From assembly GCA_002839825.1 (NCBI GenBank), contig PGYU01000013.1, positions 1 to 64,000 on the forward strand: a DNA stretch of 64,000 nucleotides. The letters run 5' to 3'. The position numbers were made by a program, and so were the translations under genes. Under the pieces are notes generated by a model. That model did not search any database. It saw only the letters and a program-made list of their open reading frames with translations, and was not told where the DNA came from. Positions 9,501 to 19,975 of the stretch are shown here, piece by piece; the first letter of the stretch is position 1, and every line of letters begins with the position of its first letter. The DNA comes from Ignavibacteriae bacterium HGW-Ignavibacteriae-1 (lineage in GTDB: Bacteria; Bacteroidota; Ignavibacteria; Kapaibacteriales; UBA2268).

Positions 9501-12056
9501 TTACTTAACGACAACAACGGACATTTGTGTTGTAACGCCGTTGATTTCAGCCATAATATAATATGTTCCGGAAGTTAGGTTACCTGCATTAATCTCGGCA
9601 TTGAAAGTGCCGGGTGCGAGGCTTTCTTTTACTATTTGTTGGATTGTTCTGCCACTTGCATCAATCATTTTGATATTGATGAATTGAGCAGCCGCTCCGT
9701 TGATTGTATAATTAAACGTTGAAACAGTATTGACAGGATTTGGTTCTACGCTCATCGAGAAAAGTCCGTCAACTGACACAACTTCGTCAACTGAAGAAGG
9801 ATTGAAACCAACACCTTCCAAAGTAATTGTTGCATTTGGAGTATTCGGGTCATTTGATTGTATTTTCAAATTTGCTGTGTAATTTGCAGTAGTTTCAACA
9901 TTGTCAGGAGAGAATTTAACTTCGATAATACGTGTTCCGCCTTCACCTAAAGATGCTAAACTGCCACCTTCGGTAATAGTGAAAGTGCCTTCAGCATTAT
10001 TCTCTAATTCAATTTTTGTGAAAGTCAATGGAGCATTACCTACATTTCTGAGTGTAAATGATTTAGTTTCGAATTCGCCCTTGTTCACAGTACCAAAATC
10101 AAGTTCTTGAGTGCTCAAAGTCATAGCAGGTGCTGTACCAGATGGTTCGCCAAACAACCAATCCATGATTTCGGTTGCAAGTTTTGATTTAATTTGGTCA
10201 TCCGCAGCTTCGAAGTTGAAACTTAGATAAACAATACGCGAACTACCGACTTGTGATTTAACGCCGGCAATTCCGCCGGTCTGAGTATAATTCAAGATTG
10301 GGGTAGCAGATCCGCTTGCTGTTAAATTTTCCGCAAAATATAATCTTTTGTTTGCAGCAGTTCCGGCACTTTTGTTAACTGAGAAATTCAAGCCATCACC
10401 GATTGGGTCACCACTAACACCTTGTACATCAGCATATAAATAACCTGTGATTTGACCTTGTGAGTTTGTTTGAACTAATTGCAAAGGATTTCCTGCATAG
10501 CCAATACCAAGAGTATTGCCAAAAAATGCTTTTGCATCTGCGGAACCATCAGTTGTATTGAAAGTAATATGCATATCAAGTTCGGAAGAAAGTAAGATTT
10601 TCTTACCGGCATTTACTGCACTTTTCAAATAGTTACGAATCAATGTTGCTTCTGCCCAATTTGTAGAGAAAAGTCCGCGAGTATTATAAGAAGACGTAAT
10701 ATGAATAAACTCAAAATTTCCGGCTTGGTATGCATTCAAAGCAGCATCAATTTTGCTGGTTGGCAATGGCATATAAACAATCTTTTGTCCATAATCCGCA
10801 TTCATCGCCAATGCTGATTTGAATAACTCTGAGTTTGGATTCAATCCAAATATAATATGCTTTGTATTATCAGTTAAAATATTGAATTCTGTATTTGTAG
10901 CCATTACTTTTAAGCCGTTCTTAGATACAGGCATTGCTTTTACATTAAAAGTAGCAAAATCAGGTTTGCCTGCAGGAGCATTAAGATTTACCAAAACTTC
11001 AGTATTACCTTTTGCAGGAAGAATAACCTTTGTCTTGCTTAAAGTTGGAGCCCAATTGCTTGGATAATTTGATTCAGTTGCATCTATAGAAAGGTCAACT
11101 TCAATTTCAAAATCTTGTGGATTGCTTACCACAATAGTGTGTGAAAAATCTTGACCTAATGTCATCATTGTGTATTCAAGGTCTGTTTCAAGTTTTGCAA
11201 AAGCAGGCATAACTTTGCCGACTTCGATTGCATTTACAATTGAACCATCAGTCAAAGATGTACCATTTACAACAAATGCTTGCACTAAACCAACAACATA
11301 CAAATCTTGTGGTTTCCAATCAGCAGCTTTTTTGAAACTAAATGTTTGAGAGTATGTTTCACCGGCTTTGACGCTCTTTTGAAATTTTTGTATATCACCA
11401 TAAGCACCGCCAAAAGCATGACGAACGACAGACATGTGTTCGTAGCCAACTATAACTGAGGGTTGTTTGTAGTATGGATTGTTTTCAAATCCCGGACGGT
11501 TTGATAAATAATTTTGTTGATTCCACTGATTGTTGTTAGGACCGGAGACTCTATCTTCCATTATATATACATTGAAAGCAAATTGACGTGGGTCATTTGT
11601 TAGCACTTCAGCTGTAATAGTAGCTGTAATCATTTCTGTAGTTGCATTGTAAGAATATTCTACATCCAACTCAAATATTGGAGGAGCGTTAAGTCTTGCT
11701 ATTGCTGCGCCTCTCCAAGCACCACGGTCTAAAGCCATTGCACCGCTATAAACTGTACGGTCAACGAGACCTTGCGGGTAACCGGTAATACCGAAAGATT
11801 GAGCTAATTGTCCTTGCAATGGCGATAAAGTCATAGCATCACCATTATGCCATTTCACTCCGATGATTTGGTCAGGGAATTCTTTCAAAACTTCGGAAAC
11901 TCTGTATGAACCATCCGGACACCAACCGCACCAAGCACCTGTATGTTGTTCGATAAGGACTCTTTTTTGTGCCTCGAGAGGCGTAGTAGCCGCAAACAAT
12001 ACGACTAAGCTGAGAATTGATAGCATTCTCAATACTTTTGTAAAACGTGTACTCAT
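9501..12056 (-). CDS. Omp28-related secreted protein with thioredoxin-like N-terminus, Ig-like domain and T9SS sorting domain
   Basis: VLIEQHTGAWCGWCPDGSYRV... (CGWC); C-terminal VEPNPVNTVSTFNYTI...LTSGTYYIMAEINGVTTQMSVVVVK. Confidence 0.85.
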   Translation of the reverse strand: MSTRFTKVLRMLSILSLVVLFAATTPLEAQKRVLIEQHTGAWCGWCPDGSYRVSEVLKEFPDQIIGVKWHNGDAMTLSPLQGQLAQSFGITGYPQGLVDRTVYSGAMALDRGAWRGAAIARLNAPPIFELDVEYSYNATTEMITATITAEVLTNDPRQFAFNVYIMEDRVSGPNNNQWNQQNYLSNRPGFENNPYYKQPSVIVGYEHMSVVRHAFGGAYGDIQKFQKSVKAGETYSQTFSFKKAADWKPQDLYVVGLVQAFVVNGTSLTDGSIVNAIEVGKVMPAFAKLETDLEYTMMTLGQDFSHTIVVSNPQDFEIEVDLSIDATESNYPSNWAPTLSKTKVILPAKGNTEVLVNLNAPAGKPDFATFNVKAMPVSKNGLKVMATNTEFNILTDNTKHIIFGLNPNSELFKSALAMNADYGQKIVYMPLPTSKIDAALNAYQAGNFEFIHITSSYNTRGLFSTNWAEATLIRNYLKSAVNAGKKILLSSELDMHITFNTTDGSADAKAFFGNTLGIGYAGNPLQLVQTNSQGQITGYLYADVQGVSGDPIGDGLNFSVNKSAGTAANKRLYFAENLTASGSATPILNYTQTGGIAGVKSQVGSSRIVYLSFNFEAADDQIKSKLATEIMDWLFGEPSGTAPAMTLSTQELDFGTVNKGEFETKSFTLRNVGNAPLTFTKIELENNAEGTFTITEGGSLASLGEGGTRIIEVKFSPDNVETTANYTANLKIQSNDPNTPNATITLEGVGFNPSSVDEVVSVDGLFSMSVEPNPVNTVSTFNYTINGAAAQFINIKMIDASGRTIQQIVKESLAPGTFNAEINAGNLTSGTYYIMAEINGVTTQMSVVVVK

Positions 12057-12393
12057 AATATCTCCTAAAAATTTATTTTTATTATAACACTTTATTGTGT
12101 ACTAACTTGCTTAGTAATACTATAACAATTTCAAATACTAAAAAGTTACAAATACTTTGAAAAATGTCTAAAAAATTAACAATTCTTTAAAACTTCCAAT
12201 CCTAATTTATAAAATTAAAAAAAAAATCAATATCAACAATATAAATTTCAAAAAAAGATAAACTATTTTGAAAATATTTCTTATATAGACTTCGCCTACT
12301 TAGAAAACTAACACTTAAGTTCACAAAAAGTTTCAATTTGATACACTTTTTTTCTCCAAAATTATTTATCTTGCAAGTTAGCAAAAATTTGTG

Positions 12394-12401
12394 TATTTTT
12401 G
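12394..12401 (+). promoter_or_regulatory. Putative -7 element (TATTTTTG) of tRNA-His promoter
   Basis: TAnnTTTG 10 nt upstream of tRNA; TTG at 12371-12373 with ~20-nt spacing. Confidence 0.5.
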
Positions 12402-12410
12402 TAATTCTAT

Positions 12411-12484
12411 GGCGGCTGTAGCTCAGCAGGTAGAGTGCCAGATTGTGGCTCTGGTTGTCGCGGGTTCGAGCCCCGTCAGTCGCC
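12411..12484 (+). tRNA. tRNA-His (GTG)
   Basis: Cloverleaf read by hand: encoded G-1 opposite C73, acceptor GCGGCTG/CAGTCGC, anticodon stem-loop CCAGA TTGTGGC TCTGG, T arm GCGGG TTCGAGC CCCGT. Confidence 0.95.
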
Positions 12485-12593
12485 CTTCAACTGCTTTAAT
12501 TTACGGGTCTGTCTCATAAAGCAGTGTAGTTTTCTTAAATATTGTACCCCAGCTATATATTTACTAATTGCTACCAGAAAAAAATAAATCTCA

Positions 12594-12694
12594 ACACCCC
12601 CTAACCCCCTCTTACAAGAGGGGGAACGGCTTTTGGGGGATTTCGTTGCTTTTCTCCCTCTCCTTTGGAGAGGGTCAGGGTGAGGTGAATTTGT
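12594..12694. repeat. Intergenic REP-like palindromic repeat
   Basis: CCCCCTCTTACAAGAGGGGG (12605-12624) and CCCTCTCCTTTGGAGAGGG (12656-12674). Confidence 0.75.
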
Positions 12695-12784
12695 CTTAAA
12701 ATATCGAATATACTGAAACGACTTTTGATAAGTTAATTTTCAATTATTGATAATTTTATTCTTATCGGGCAATATGGTAAACTT

Positions 12785-13921
12785 ATGAGACAAAGGATAT
12801 TCAATGTTCTGGGCTTTTTGGGAATTATAATCATAGCATTTATAGCGTTCAAAGTCATGACCACAAAAAAGCCTAAGACGCCTGATGTCAAAGCTTTTTC
12901 GACCACCAAATACGCCACAGCTATCAAAGCCGAATACGCTGACCACACACCAATTCTTGAAGCATACGGAAGACTTCGTTCGATGAATTCGATTGAAGTT
13001 TTTTCCGAAGTTGGCGGCAAGATGACACTCGCATCGTCAAGATTCAAAGTGGGCAATTCATTTCCAAAGGGAAGTGTTATGCTCGAAATCGAATCCGACG
13101 AAGCCGAAATAAATCTCTTTTCGTTGCGAAGCGAATTCCTGAATTTGCTTACCGGCATTATGGCAGATATCAAATCGGATTACCCGAACGAATACGGCAA
13201 ATGGTCAGGATACCTCGAGCGATACGAACTGAAAAAAAATATTGACGAATTGCCGCAATACTCAAGCTCCAAAGAAAAATATTTCTTAGCATCGCGAAAA
13301 GTTTTTCAATCATTTTATAATGTCAAAAATGCTGAATTGCGAATGCAGAAGCATATCTTGCGAGCTCCATTTGATGGCATCGTAACTGAAAGCATGGTAG
13401 AAGCCGGTTCATTGGTAAGAATCGGGCAAAAACTCGGCAAATTATCCGGCACCGGGCAATTTGAACTTGAACTTACCTTCACGTCGGATAATGCAAAATT
13501 GCTAATTGATGGCTCTACAGTCGAAATCAGTTCACCTGATAATGATATGAAGTGGCAAGGAAAAATCGCCAGAATAGCGCGTAATATTGACCCGGGAACT
13601 CAATCAGTAAAGGTATTTGTGTATCTCACGGGGCAGGGTTTGAAAGAAGGGATGTACCTAAAAGCGAACACACAAGGCATCAAAATCGCCGAAAGCATCG
13701 AAATACCTCGTGCTGCTTTAATAAATAATCGCTTTGTTTATGTTTCTTATGAGGGCAAATTAGCTAAAATTGAAGTTGAGGTAATCCAAATTGGCGACGA
13801 TATAGTATATATCAAAGGTGTCAACCCCGACACTGTCATCATAACCGAACCGCTTGCAAATGCTGAAATTGGGATGAGCATCGAACCATTATTCAACAAT
13901 GGCGAAAAAGGTGACCAATGA
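12785..13921 (+). CDS. RND efflux periplasmic adaptor (membrane fusion) protein
   Basis: N-terminal TM, LRAPFDGIVTESMVEAGSLVRIGQKLGKL motif; next to RND permease. Confidence 0.92.
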   Translation: MRQRIFNVLGFLGIIIIAFIAFKVMTTKKPKTPDVKAFSTTKYATAIKAEYADHTPILEAYGRLRSMNSIEVFSEVGGKMTLASSRFKVGNSFPKGSVMLEIESDEAEINLFSLRSEFLNLLTGIMADIKSDYPNEYGKWSGYLERYELKKNIDELPQYSSSKEKYFLASRKVFQSFYNVKNAELRMQKHILRAPFDGIVTESMVEAGSLVRIGQKLGKLSGTGQFELELTFTSDNAKLLIDGSTVEISSPDNDMKWQGKIARIARNIDPGTQSVKVFVYLTGQGLKEGMYLKANTQGIKIAESIEIPRAALINNRFVYVSYEGKLAKIEVEVIQIGDDIVYIKGVNPDTVIITEPLANAEIGMSIEPLFNNGEKGDQ

Positions 13922-16900
13922 GAGGGTTGCTAACGTGGTTTATTAAATATCCGGCTTGGGCAAATGTAATCAAAATTCTTATTATGATTTTTGGTCTTTT
14001 GGCTTTGCTCAACATGAAAACTTCCTTCTTTACCGAGCTTGATTCGAACATGATTTCCATTACGGTTGTCTATCCGGGTGCTTCGCCTGAGGAAATTGAG
14101 CAAGGCGTTGTCCAGAAAATCGAGGACAATCTGAAGGGAATCCAAGGAATTGACAGATATACATCTAAATCTCAGGAAAATTTCGCAAGTATAATGGTTG
14201 AAGTATTTCGCAGTTATGACATTGGCGAAGTTCTAATGGATGTCAAAAATGCTGTCGAGCGAATAAATTCATTTCCGCAAGGAATCGAACCGCCCGTAGT
14301 AGCCAAAACACCGGCTTCGGAATTTGCCATCAGTTTCGGCATCACCGGACCCGATGATTTGAACTCACTCAAAGCCACCGCAAAAATGATTGAATATGAT
14401 TTGAGGGCTATCTCGGGAATCTCGCAAATTGCAATCAGTGGATATCCGGAAGAGGAAATTGTAGCATATGTCCGAGACAATGACTTGCGTGCATTCGGCA
14501 TCACAATTGACGATGTAACGCGAGCATTACGGATGTCCAATGTCGAACTTACAGCCGGAACCATCAAAACTGAAAACGAAGAAATTATCATCAGGCTCAA
14601 TCAAAAGCATTATTTTGCAGAAAGTTTGACCGATATTCCGGTGCTTGCAATGCCTGACGGCAGAGTTGTAAGGCTTCGTGACATTGCCGAAATCAAAAAC
14701 ACTTGGGAAGACGACCCTCAACGAACATACATTAATGGCAAAAGAGCGGTTGTATTTACAATCAACAAAATCGTTGGCGAAAATATCTTAGAAATCACTG
14801 ATAATGTAAAGCTCTATGTTGAGGAATTCGATGCTAAAAATCCGAATTTTGAGGCAATGATTTTGAATGACTTCACCGAATCGCTCCGCAAAAGAATTGA
14901 TACTTTGATGAGAAATGGTACTCAAGGTGCCATGTTGGTGTTGCTTGCCCTCGCATTATTTTTGAATTTCAGATTAGCCTTTTGGGTCTCGCTTGCGATA
15001 CCATTATCATTTCTGGGTATGTTTTTGGTAGGATATATTTTCGGGATGACAATCAATGCGATATCATTGTTTGGTTGCATTGTTGTCGTCGGGATTCTGG
15101 TAGATGATGGGATTGTAATTGCCGAGCAGATTTATCAATATTACGAGCAGGGCAAAAAACCATTTGCAGCTGCAATCGAAGGGGCACTCACAGTGTTGCC
15201 GTCTGTGGTATTTGCTGTACTAACGACAGTCGTGATGTTCATGCCATTCTTGTTTTTAGATGGTCGTTCTGGTGCAGCAATGCGAGATATGGGATTTGTT
15301 GTGATTTTTGCACTGATATTTTCCCTAATCGAAGCTGCCATTATATTGCCATCACATTTGGCACATTCAAAAGCATTGCAAGGCGTCAAATCTGTTAATA
15401 AAATCAGACTATTCCTTGATAATATGTTGGCATATCCGCGTGATGTCTTTTATCGAAAATCCTTAGATTTTTTCCTCCGCTTCAGACTTATTGCCATTGG
15501 TATCCTGATATTAATAACTTTGGTTACATTTGGTGGAATCAGAGGCGGTCATATCAAATTCACCTTCTTTCCGTATATTGATACCGACGCTTTCGATATA
15601 ACTTTGGCGATGCCTTCCGGCACCAGAGATAATTTGACCGAAGAAGTCATGAACAGAATAGAGAAAGCAGCTTGGGAAGTCAATGATGAGTTTAAATCCG
15701 AACGCAAAGACGGCAAAAATGTAATCAAATATGTAATCAAAAAAGTCGCAGCTGGTGCTAGTTTTTCAGGTGGAATGGGACTTGCGTTTTCATCAGTCGC
15801 CACCGGAAGTGACGGCGTAATCCAAATTGTGCTGATGAATGGTGAGGAACGAAATCTCGAAAGTTTCAAAATAGCAAATGCTATCCGCGATAAAGTCGGA
15901 CCTGTTTACGAGGCTGATAAATTGCTTTTTGCAGGTGGCTCCATTTTCGGAAAGCCAATTTCATTTTCGCTCGTGTCGCCCAATCTCGAACATATCGAAA
16001 AAGCTAAAGAAGAGCTCAAAGCAGCCATGCAAAATATGTCCGAAATTGATGACGTTTCGGATAATGACCCGCAAGGATTGCGTGAGGTAAGAGTAACGCT
16101 CAAGGAAAAGGCTTTCTTGCTTGGATTGACTAATGCTGACATTGCTCGCAGGATTCGACAAGGCTTCTTTGGTGATGAAGTTCAAAGATTGCAACGTGGC
16201 GATGACGAAATCAAAGTCTGGGTTCGCTACTCCGAATCAGATAGGTCGAATTTGGGGAAATTTGAAAATATCAGAATTCGTTTGCCAAACGGCAACGAGT
16301 ACCCTTTGGGCGAATTGATAGATTATGAAATCGTTCGCGGCAAGACTGTGATTAATCATATTGACGGGAAACGAGAAGTAACGGTTAGTGCAGATATTGT
16401 GGACCAAAATGCAGAAGTTCCTCCAATTTTGGAACGAATCACAAAAGAAGTATTAGAGCCGATTTTCGAGAAATATCCCGGCGTTACAACCGTAGAATCC
16501 GGGCAGCGTCGCGAAGTTCTCAAAATGGCAAACACAGGCAGAACAGGGCTTTCGATAGCTTTCGTTATCATGTATTTTCTCGTTGTGCTTAGTTTCCGTT
16601 CATTCACCCAAGCCGCTGTTGTTTTTGCATTATTGCCTTTTGGGCTAATCGGAGCATTTTGGGGGCACTTTGCTCAAGCAACTCCAGTAAATATTATGTC
16701 TGTATATGGTTTGATTGCCTTGGTCGGGATTTTGGTCAATAACTCTATTGTTTACACCAACACGTTCAACGGCTACCTCAAGGACGGGATGAATGTCCAC
16801 GATGCACTTTTATCTGCCGGAGTCAACAGATTTCGCCCGATTTTACTCACGACAGCCACAACTGTTTTAGGGCTATTTCCACTGCTCGCTGAACGGAGCT

Positions 16901-17115
16901 TGCAGGCTAAGTTTTTAATCCCAATGGCAATTTCAGTTGCCTATGGCTTACTTGTAGGTTCAGTCTTTGTTTTGATTTATCTGCCGGTGTTTTTGAGCCT
17001 TTTGAACGATGCACGCAGAATTGTTCGCCGAATTGTAACAGGTAATAAAGTCAGCCCCGAAGAAGTCGAACCTTCAATAATCGAGGAAAAGAAAATCAAA
17101 TTGTACATGAACTAA
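13918..17115 (+). CDS. RND family efflux permease (AcrB/CusA superfamily)
   Basis: 1065 aa; VYPGASPEEIEQGVVQKIE, GILVDDGIVIAEQIYQYYEQG, GLIALVGILVNNSIVYTNT; ATGA overlap with adaptor. Confidence 0.95.
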   Translation: MRGLLTWFIKYPAWANVIKILIMIFGLLALLNMKTSFFTELDSNMISITVVYPGASPEEIEQGVVQKIEDNLKGIQGIDRYTSKSQENFASIMVEVFRSYDIGEVLMDVKNAVERINSFPQGIEPPVVAKTPASEFAISFGITGPDDLNSLKATAKMIEYDLRAISGISQIAISGYPEEEIVAYVRDNDLRAFGITIDDVTRALRMSNVELTAGTIKTENEEIIIRLNQKHYFAESLTDIPVLAMPDGRVVRLRDIAEIKNTWEDDPQRTYINGKRAVVFTINKIVGENILEITDNVKLYVEEFDAKNPNFEAMILNDFTESLRKRIDTLMRNGTQGAMLVLLALALFLNFRLAFWVSLAIPLSFLGMFLVGYIFGMTINAISLFGCIVVVGILVDDGIVIAEQIYQYYEQGKKPFAAAIEGALTVLPSVVFAVLTTVVMFMPFLFLDGRSGAAMRDMGFVVIFALIFSLIEAAIILPSHLAHSKALQGVKSVNKIRLFLDNMLAYPRDVFYRKSLDFFLRFRLIAIGILILITLVTFGGIRGGHIKFTFFPYIDTDAFDITLAMPSGTRDNLTEEVMNRIEKAAWEVNDEFKSERKDGKNVIKYVIKKVAAGASFSGGMGLAFSSVATGSDGVIQIVLMNGEERNLESFKIANAIRDKVGPVYEADKLLFAGGSIFGKPISFSLVSPNLEHIEKAKEELKAAMQNMSEIDDVSDNDPQGLREVRVTLKEKAFLLGLTNADIARRIRQGFFGDEVQRLQRGDDEIKVWVRYSESDRSNLGKFENIRIRLPNGNEYPLGELIDYEIVRGKTVINHIDGKREVTVSADIVDQNAEVPPILERITKEVLEPIFEKYPGVTTVESGQRREVLKMANTGRTGLSIAFVIMYFLVVLSFRSFTQAAVVFALLPFGLIGAFWGHFAQATPVNIMSVYGLIALVGILVNNSIVYTNTFNGYLKDGMNVHDALLSAGVNRFRPILLTTATTVLGLFPLLAERSLQAKFLIPMAISVAYGLLVGSVFVLIYLPVFLSLLNDARRIVRRIVTGNKVSPEEVEPSIIEEKKIKLYMN

Positions 17116-17128
17116 AAAATATGTTGAT

Positions 17129-18433
17129 ATGAAAAGAATCATTTTTGCTATAATATTATTGCTCCCTATCATAGTTCATTCGCAGCAAATGTACACGCTC
17201 GAAGATTTGGTTCGTGAATCACTTTTGAACAATTATTCGATAAAAATCGGGAAAGTTAGCGAGCAAATCGCAGAGAAAAACGTTAATATCGGCAATGCCG
17301 GAATGTTACCACGCATTGATATTACTCGTTCGTTCCAATATTCTATGACCGACCTCGAGCTACAATTAGCAACAGGACAGCGAATCGGCAGTGTGGATAA
17401 TATCACAACAACCAACAACGCCGGGTTGCAAGTAGGCTTGACTTTGTTTGACGGGCTTGCGATGTTTGCAAATTTTGACAAATTGAAAGATTTACGCGAA
17501 AGGAGCAAAATCGAACTAAAGATAATGATTGAAACCATGACTCGCGAACTTGCTTTGAATTATTTCAATGCCTTGAAGCAAGAATCAAATATGAAGATTT
17601 TGTCCTCAAGTCTTGAATTGCACGATAGGCGAATCGAAAGAATTAGGAATCGAATGGAATTCGGTGCTGCGTTGAATTTGGAATTGCTGCACGTTCAAGT
17701 TGACAAAAACACGGACAGTTCATCATTCATGCAAACCGAATTGGCGTTTACCAATTTCTTGCGAGCATTGAATTATCTAAGCGGAGCAAACATAATCCGC
17801 CAAATTCAACCGGATAGCATTGTAAATTTTGCAAATTTACAAAATATTGAAGCGTTGCGAGAATCAATGTATGAAAACAATGCTACGCTAATGCGCGCCG
17901 TGATTAATAAGGAGATTTCCGAAAAGGATAGAAAGCTCGTTTTGGCGCAATTTTACCCGCGAATTACTGCAACTGCAGGGTATAATTATTCTCGCTCGGA
18001 ATCGGACGCCGGATTTTTCCTTGTCAATCAATCTGAAGGTTTGGCGGCAGGAATCAATCTGCAATGGAATGTGATGGATGGTTCGAGACATATTATCAAT
18101 GCACAAAATTCGAAGTTGATGATTGAAATTCAGGAAATCAATATCGAAATGGTCCGAGCAAATTTAGACATGTTGCTCCATAACATGTATGAAAATTATT
18201 CACGGCGATTGGCTATTTACGAACTCGAACAATCGAACATCGCTATTGCCCAAAGCAACTTCGATCGCACAAGCGAGGAATATGATTTGGGGCGTGCGAC
18301 TTACATTGAGTTTCGCGAAGCACAGCTAAATCTTATGCGAAGTCAGGAGCGAATCAACAACGCCAAATACGATGCAAAATATGCAGAAATAGAATTGCAA
18401 ATCCTTACGGGCACATTTCAAATAGCCGAATAA
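17129..18433 (+). CDS. TolC-like outer-membrane efflux protein
   Basis: Signal peptide; internally repeated helical OEP domain; third gene of the RND operon. Confidence 0.92.
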   Translation: MKRIIFAIILLLPIIVHSQQMYTLEDLVRESLLNNYSIKIGKVSEQIAEKNVNIGNAGMLPRIDITRSFQYSMTDLELQLATGQRIGSVDNITTTNNAGLQVGLTLFDGLAMFANFDKLKDLRERSKIELKIMIETMTRELALNYFNALKQESNMKILSSSLELHDRRIERIRNRMEFGAALNLELLHVQVDKNTDSSSFMQTELAFTNFLRALNYLSGANIIRQIQPDSIVNFANLQNIEALRESMYENNATLMRAVINKEISEKDRKLVLAQFYPRITATAGYNYSRSESDAGFFLVNQSEGLAAGINLQWNVMDGSRHIINAQNSKLMIEIQEINIEMVRANLDMLLHNMYENYSRRLAIYELEQSNIAIAQSNFDRTSEEYDLGRATYIEFREAQLNLMRSQERINNAKYDAKYAEIELQILTGTFQIAE

Positions 18434-18449
18434 GATTAACACGGAAAAT

Positions 18450-19157
18450 GAGTTATTAAGTCTGAACAACACAACTTGTTCCGAAATTGAATCTGTTGTT
18501 GATGAAATTGCCGAAGCTGCATTATCAAAAGAAGAAAAATCAAACCACCAAACTAAAAAAAAAGCCCTTCGACGAGAGAAAATCAAAGCGATATTTCGGA
18601 AATAAGTGAAATATATAACAGAATTTCGCCATCTGTTCAAAAATCAAACAACATGTTGGTTAAAAATCAAACGCTTACGGATATTCTAAAACACCAATAC
18701 AAGAATTTGCACGTGTTAAAATTAAGCGCTATTCCACGTAGGATAATGCAGTTAGCCACGACTCAGGCTTCAGAGGGGAATTCATCAGCCAAATTGGTGA
18801 TGCATCCTAAATCGCTCGGCACGAAAGTTGTACAAATGAAATAGTGATGAATGTTGTCAAGTTGCAATTGACCGGTGAAAAAAGGGGAGCTCGTAGGCGG
18901 TAGAATCAACGATTGGAATGGTGGAAGTGAGATTACATAGCAAGGGACCGGAACTCGACAACGTGGAATACAAATTGAAATATATGAATGAGCAAGCTAA
19001 TTCGGGCAGACACAATCAAACGGAAAAGGTCAAAAACAGATTTAACGTACTTACAATAATGGAAAATCATCAGAAAGCAGCGGCAGAAACGACAAATTGG
19101 GATGATAACAAGATTTTACGACACGATAACGGTACAATAGTTGAAACATATATCTAA
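18450..19157 (+). pseudogene. Probable degraded fliK-like (flagellar hook-length control) gene
   Basis: Fragments in shifting frames: ...NSSAKLVMHPKSLGTKVVQMK* then IVMNVVKLQLTGEK in another frame; resembles a FliK C-terminal domain; directly upstream of flgD. Confidence 0.5.
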
Positions 19158-19178
19158 AAAAGTCATCAGGAGGATGCG

Positions 19179-19868
19179 ATGATTAATGAAATATCCGGTG
19201 CAAGCACCGGTTCGAATTCGGTAAAGAAGACGATTAGGAAAAAGCAATCTGCATTAGGACGCGATGAGTATATGAAGTTGCTCACATTTCAAATGCAAGC
19301 GAAAAACCCATTGAAAGCATATGACAATCAGGAATTTGCAGCACAATTGGTGCAATTTTCTCAACTCGAACAATTAATAGACATACGCTCATTACTCGAA
19401 GAACAAATGCTAAGCAATGCGATTTTGACACAAACGATGTCTAATTCTGCATTGCCCGGTATGCTCGGTAAAACAGCTAAAGCTTTTACAAATCAAGTTC
19501 AAGTGAGTGGTGTCAATGACAACATTCTTGGCTTTGAAACACCTTTCAATGTGTCTTACGGCAAGATGACGATTACCGATTCACAAGGTGTCATCGTTAA
19601 AGTTATCAAATTGACCGGCAATATGTTGAATAAAGGCTCACGAATAATTAATTGGGACGGCACAAATTTTAACGGTGATAAAGTGCCGGACGCAGACTAT
19701 AAATTTACAGTAGAACTCTTTGAATCAAACGGTAATGGTTTTTCTGCCGAGACATTCACTAAAGGTAAGATTGACGCCGTAAAATTCAAGAGCGACGGTA
19801 CTAAACTTGTTATCAATGGAATGGAATTGCCTTTGAATGCTATTTCGGATATCACAACAGACAATTAA
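19179..19868 (+). CDS. flgD: Flagellar hook assembly protein FlgD
   Basis: GRDEYMKLLTFQMQAKNPLKAYDNQEFAAQLVQFSQLEQL N-terminal motif; FlgD Ig/Tudor-like C-terminal half; AGGAGG at 19168-19173. Confidence 0.9.
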   Translation: MINEISGASTGSNSVKKTIRKKQSALGRDEYMKLLTFQMQAKNPLKAYDNQEFAAQLVQFSQLEQLIDIRSLLEEQMLSNAILTQTMSNSALPGMLGKTAKAFTNQVQVSGVNDNILGFETPFNVSYGKMTITDSQGVIVKVIKLTGNMLNKGSRIINWDGTNFNGDKVPDADYKFTVELFESNGNGFSAETFTKGKIDAVKFKSDGTKLVINGMELPLNAISDITTDN

Positions 19869-19890
19869 ATTTGCCAAAATTTCTTAAAAC

Positions 19891-19950
19891 AAAATCCCCC
19901 TTAATCCCCCTTTGAAAGGGGGAAAGCGAGCTTGCGAGCAGGGGGATTTT
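19891..19950. repeat. Palindromic intergenic repeat
   Basis: AAAATCCCCC ... GGGGGATTTT outer arms with inner TCCCCCTTTGAAAGGGGGA. Confidence 0.75.
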
Positions 19951-19975
19951 CATAAATATTTTTAAATCTCTTACA

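Noticed and set aside
14214-14600. 128-aa minus-strand ORF within the RND permease gene
   Set aside because: Antisense shadow ORF without start context or recognisable motif.
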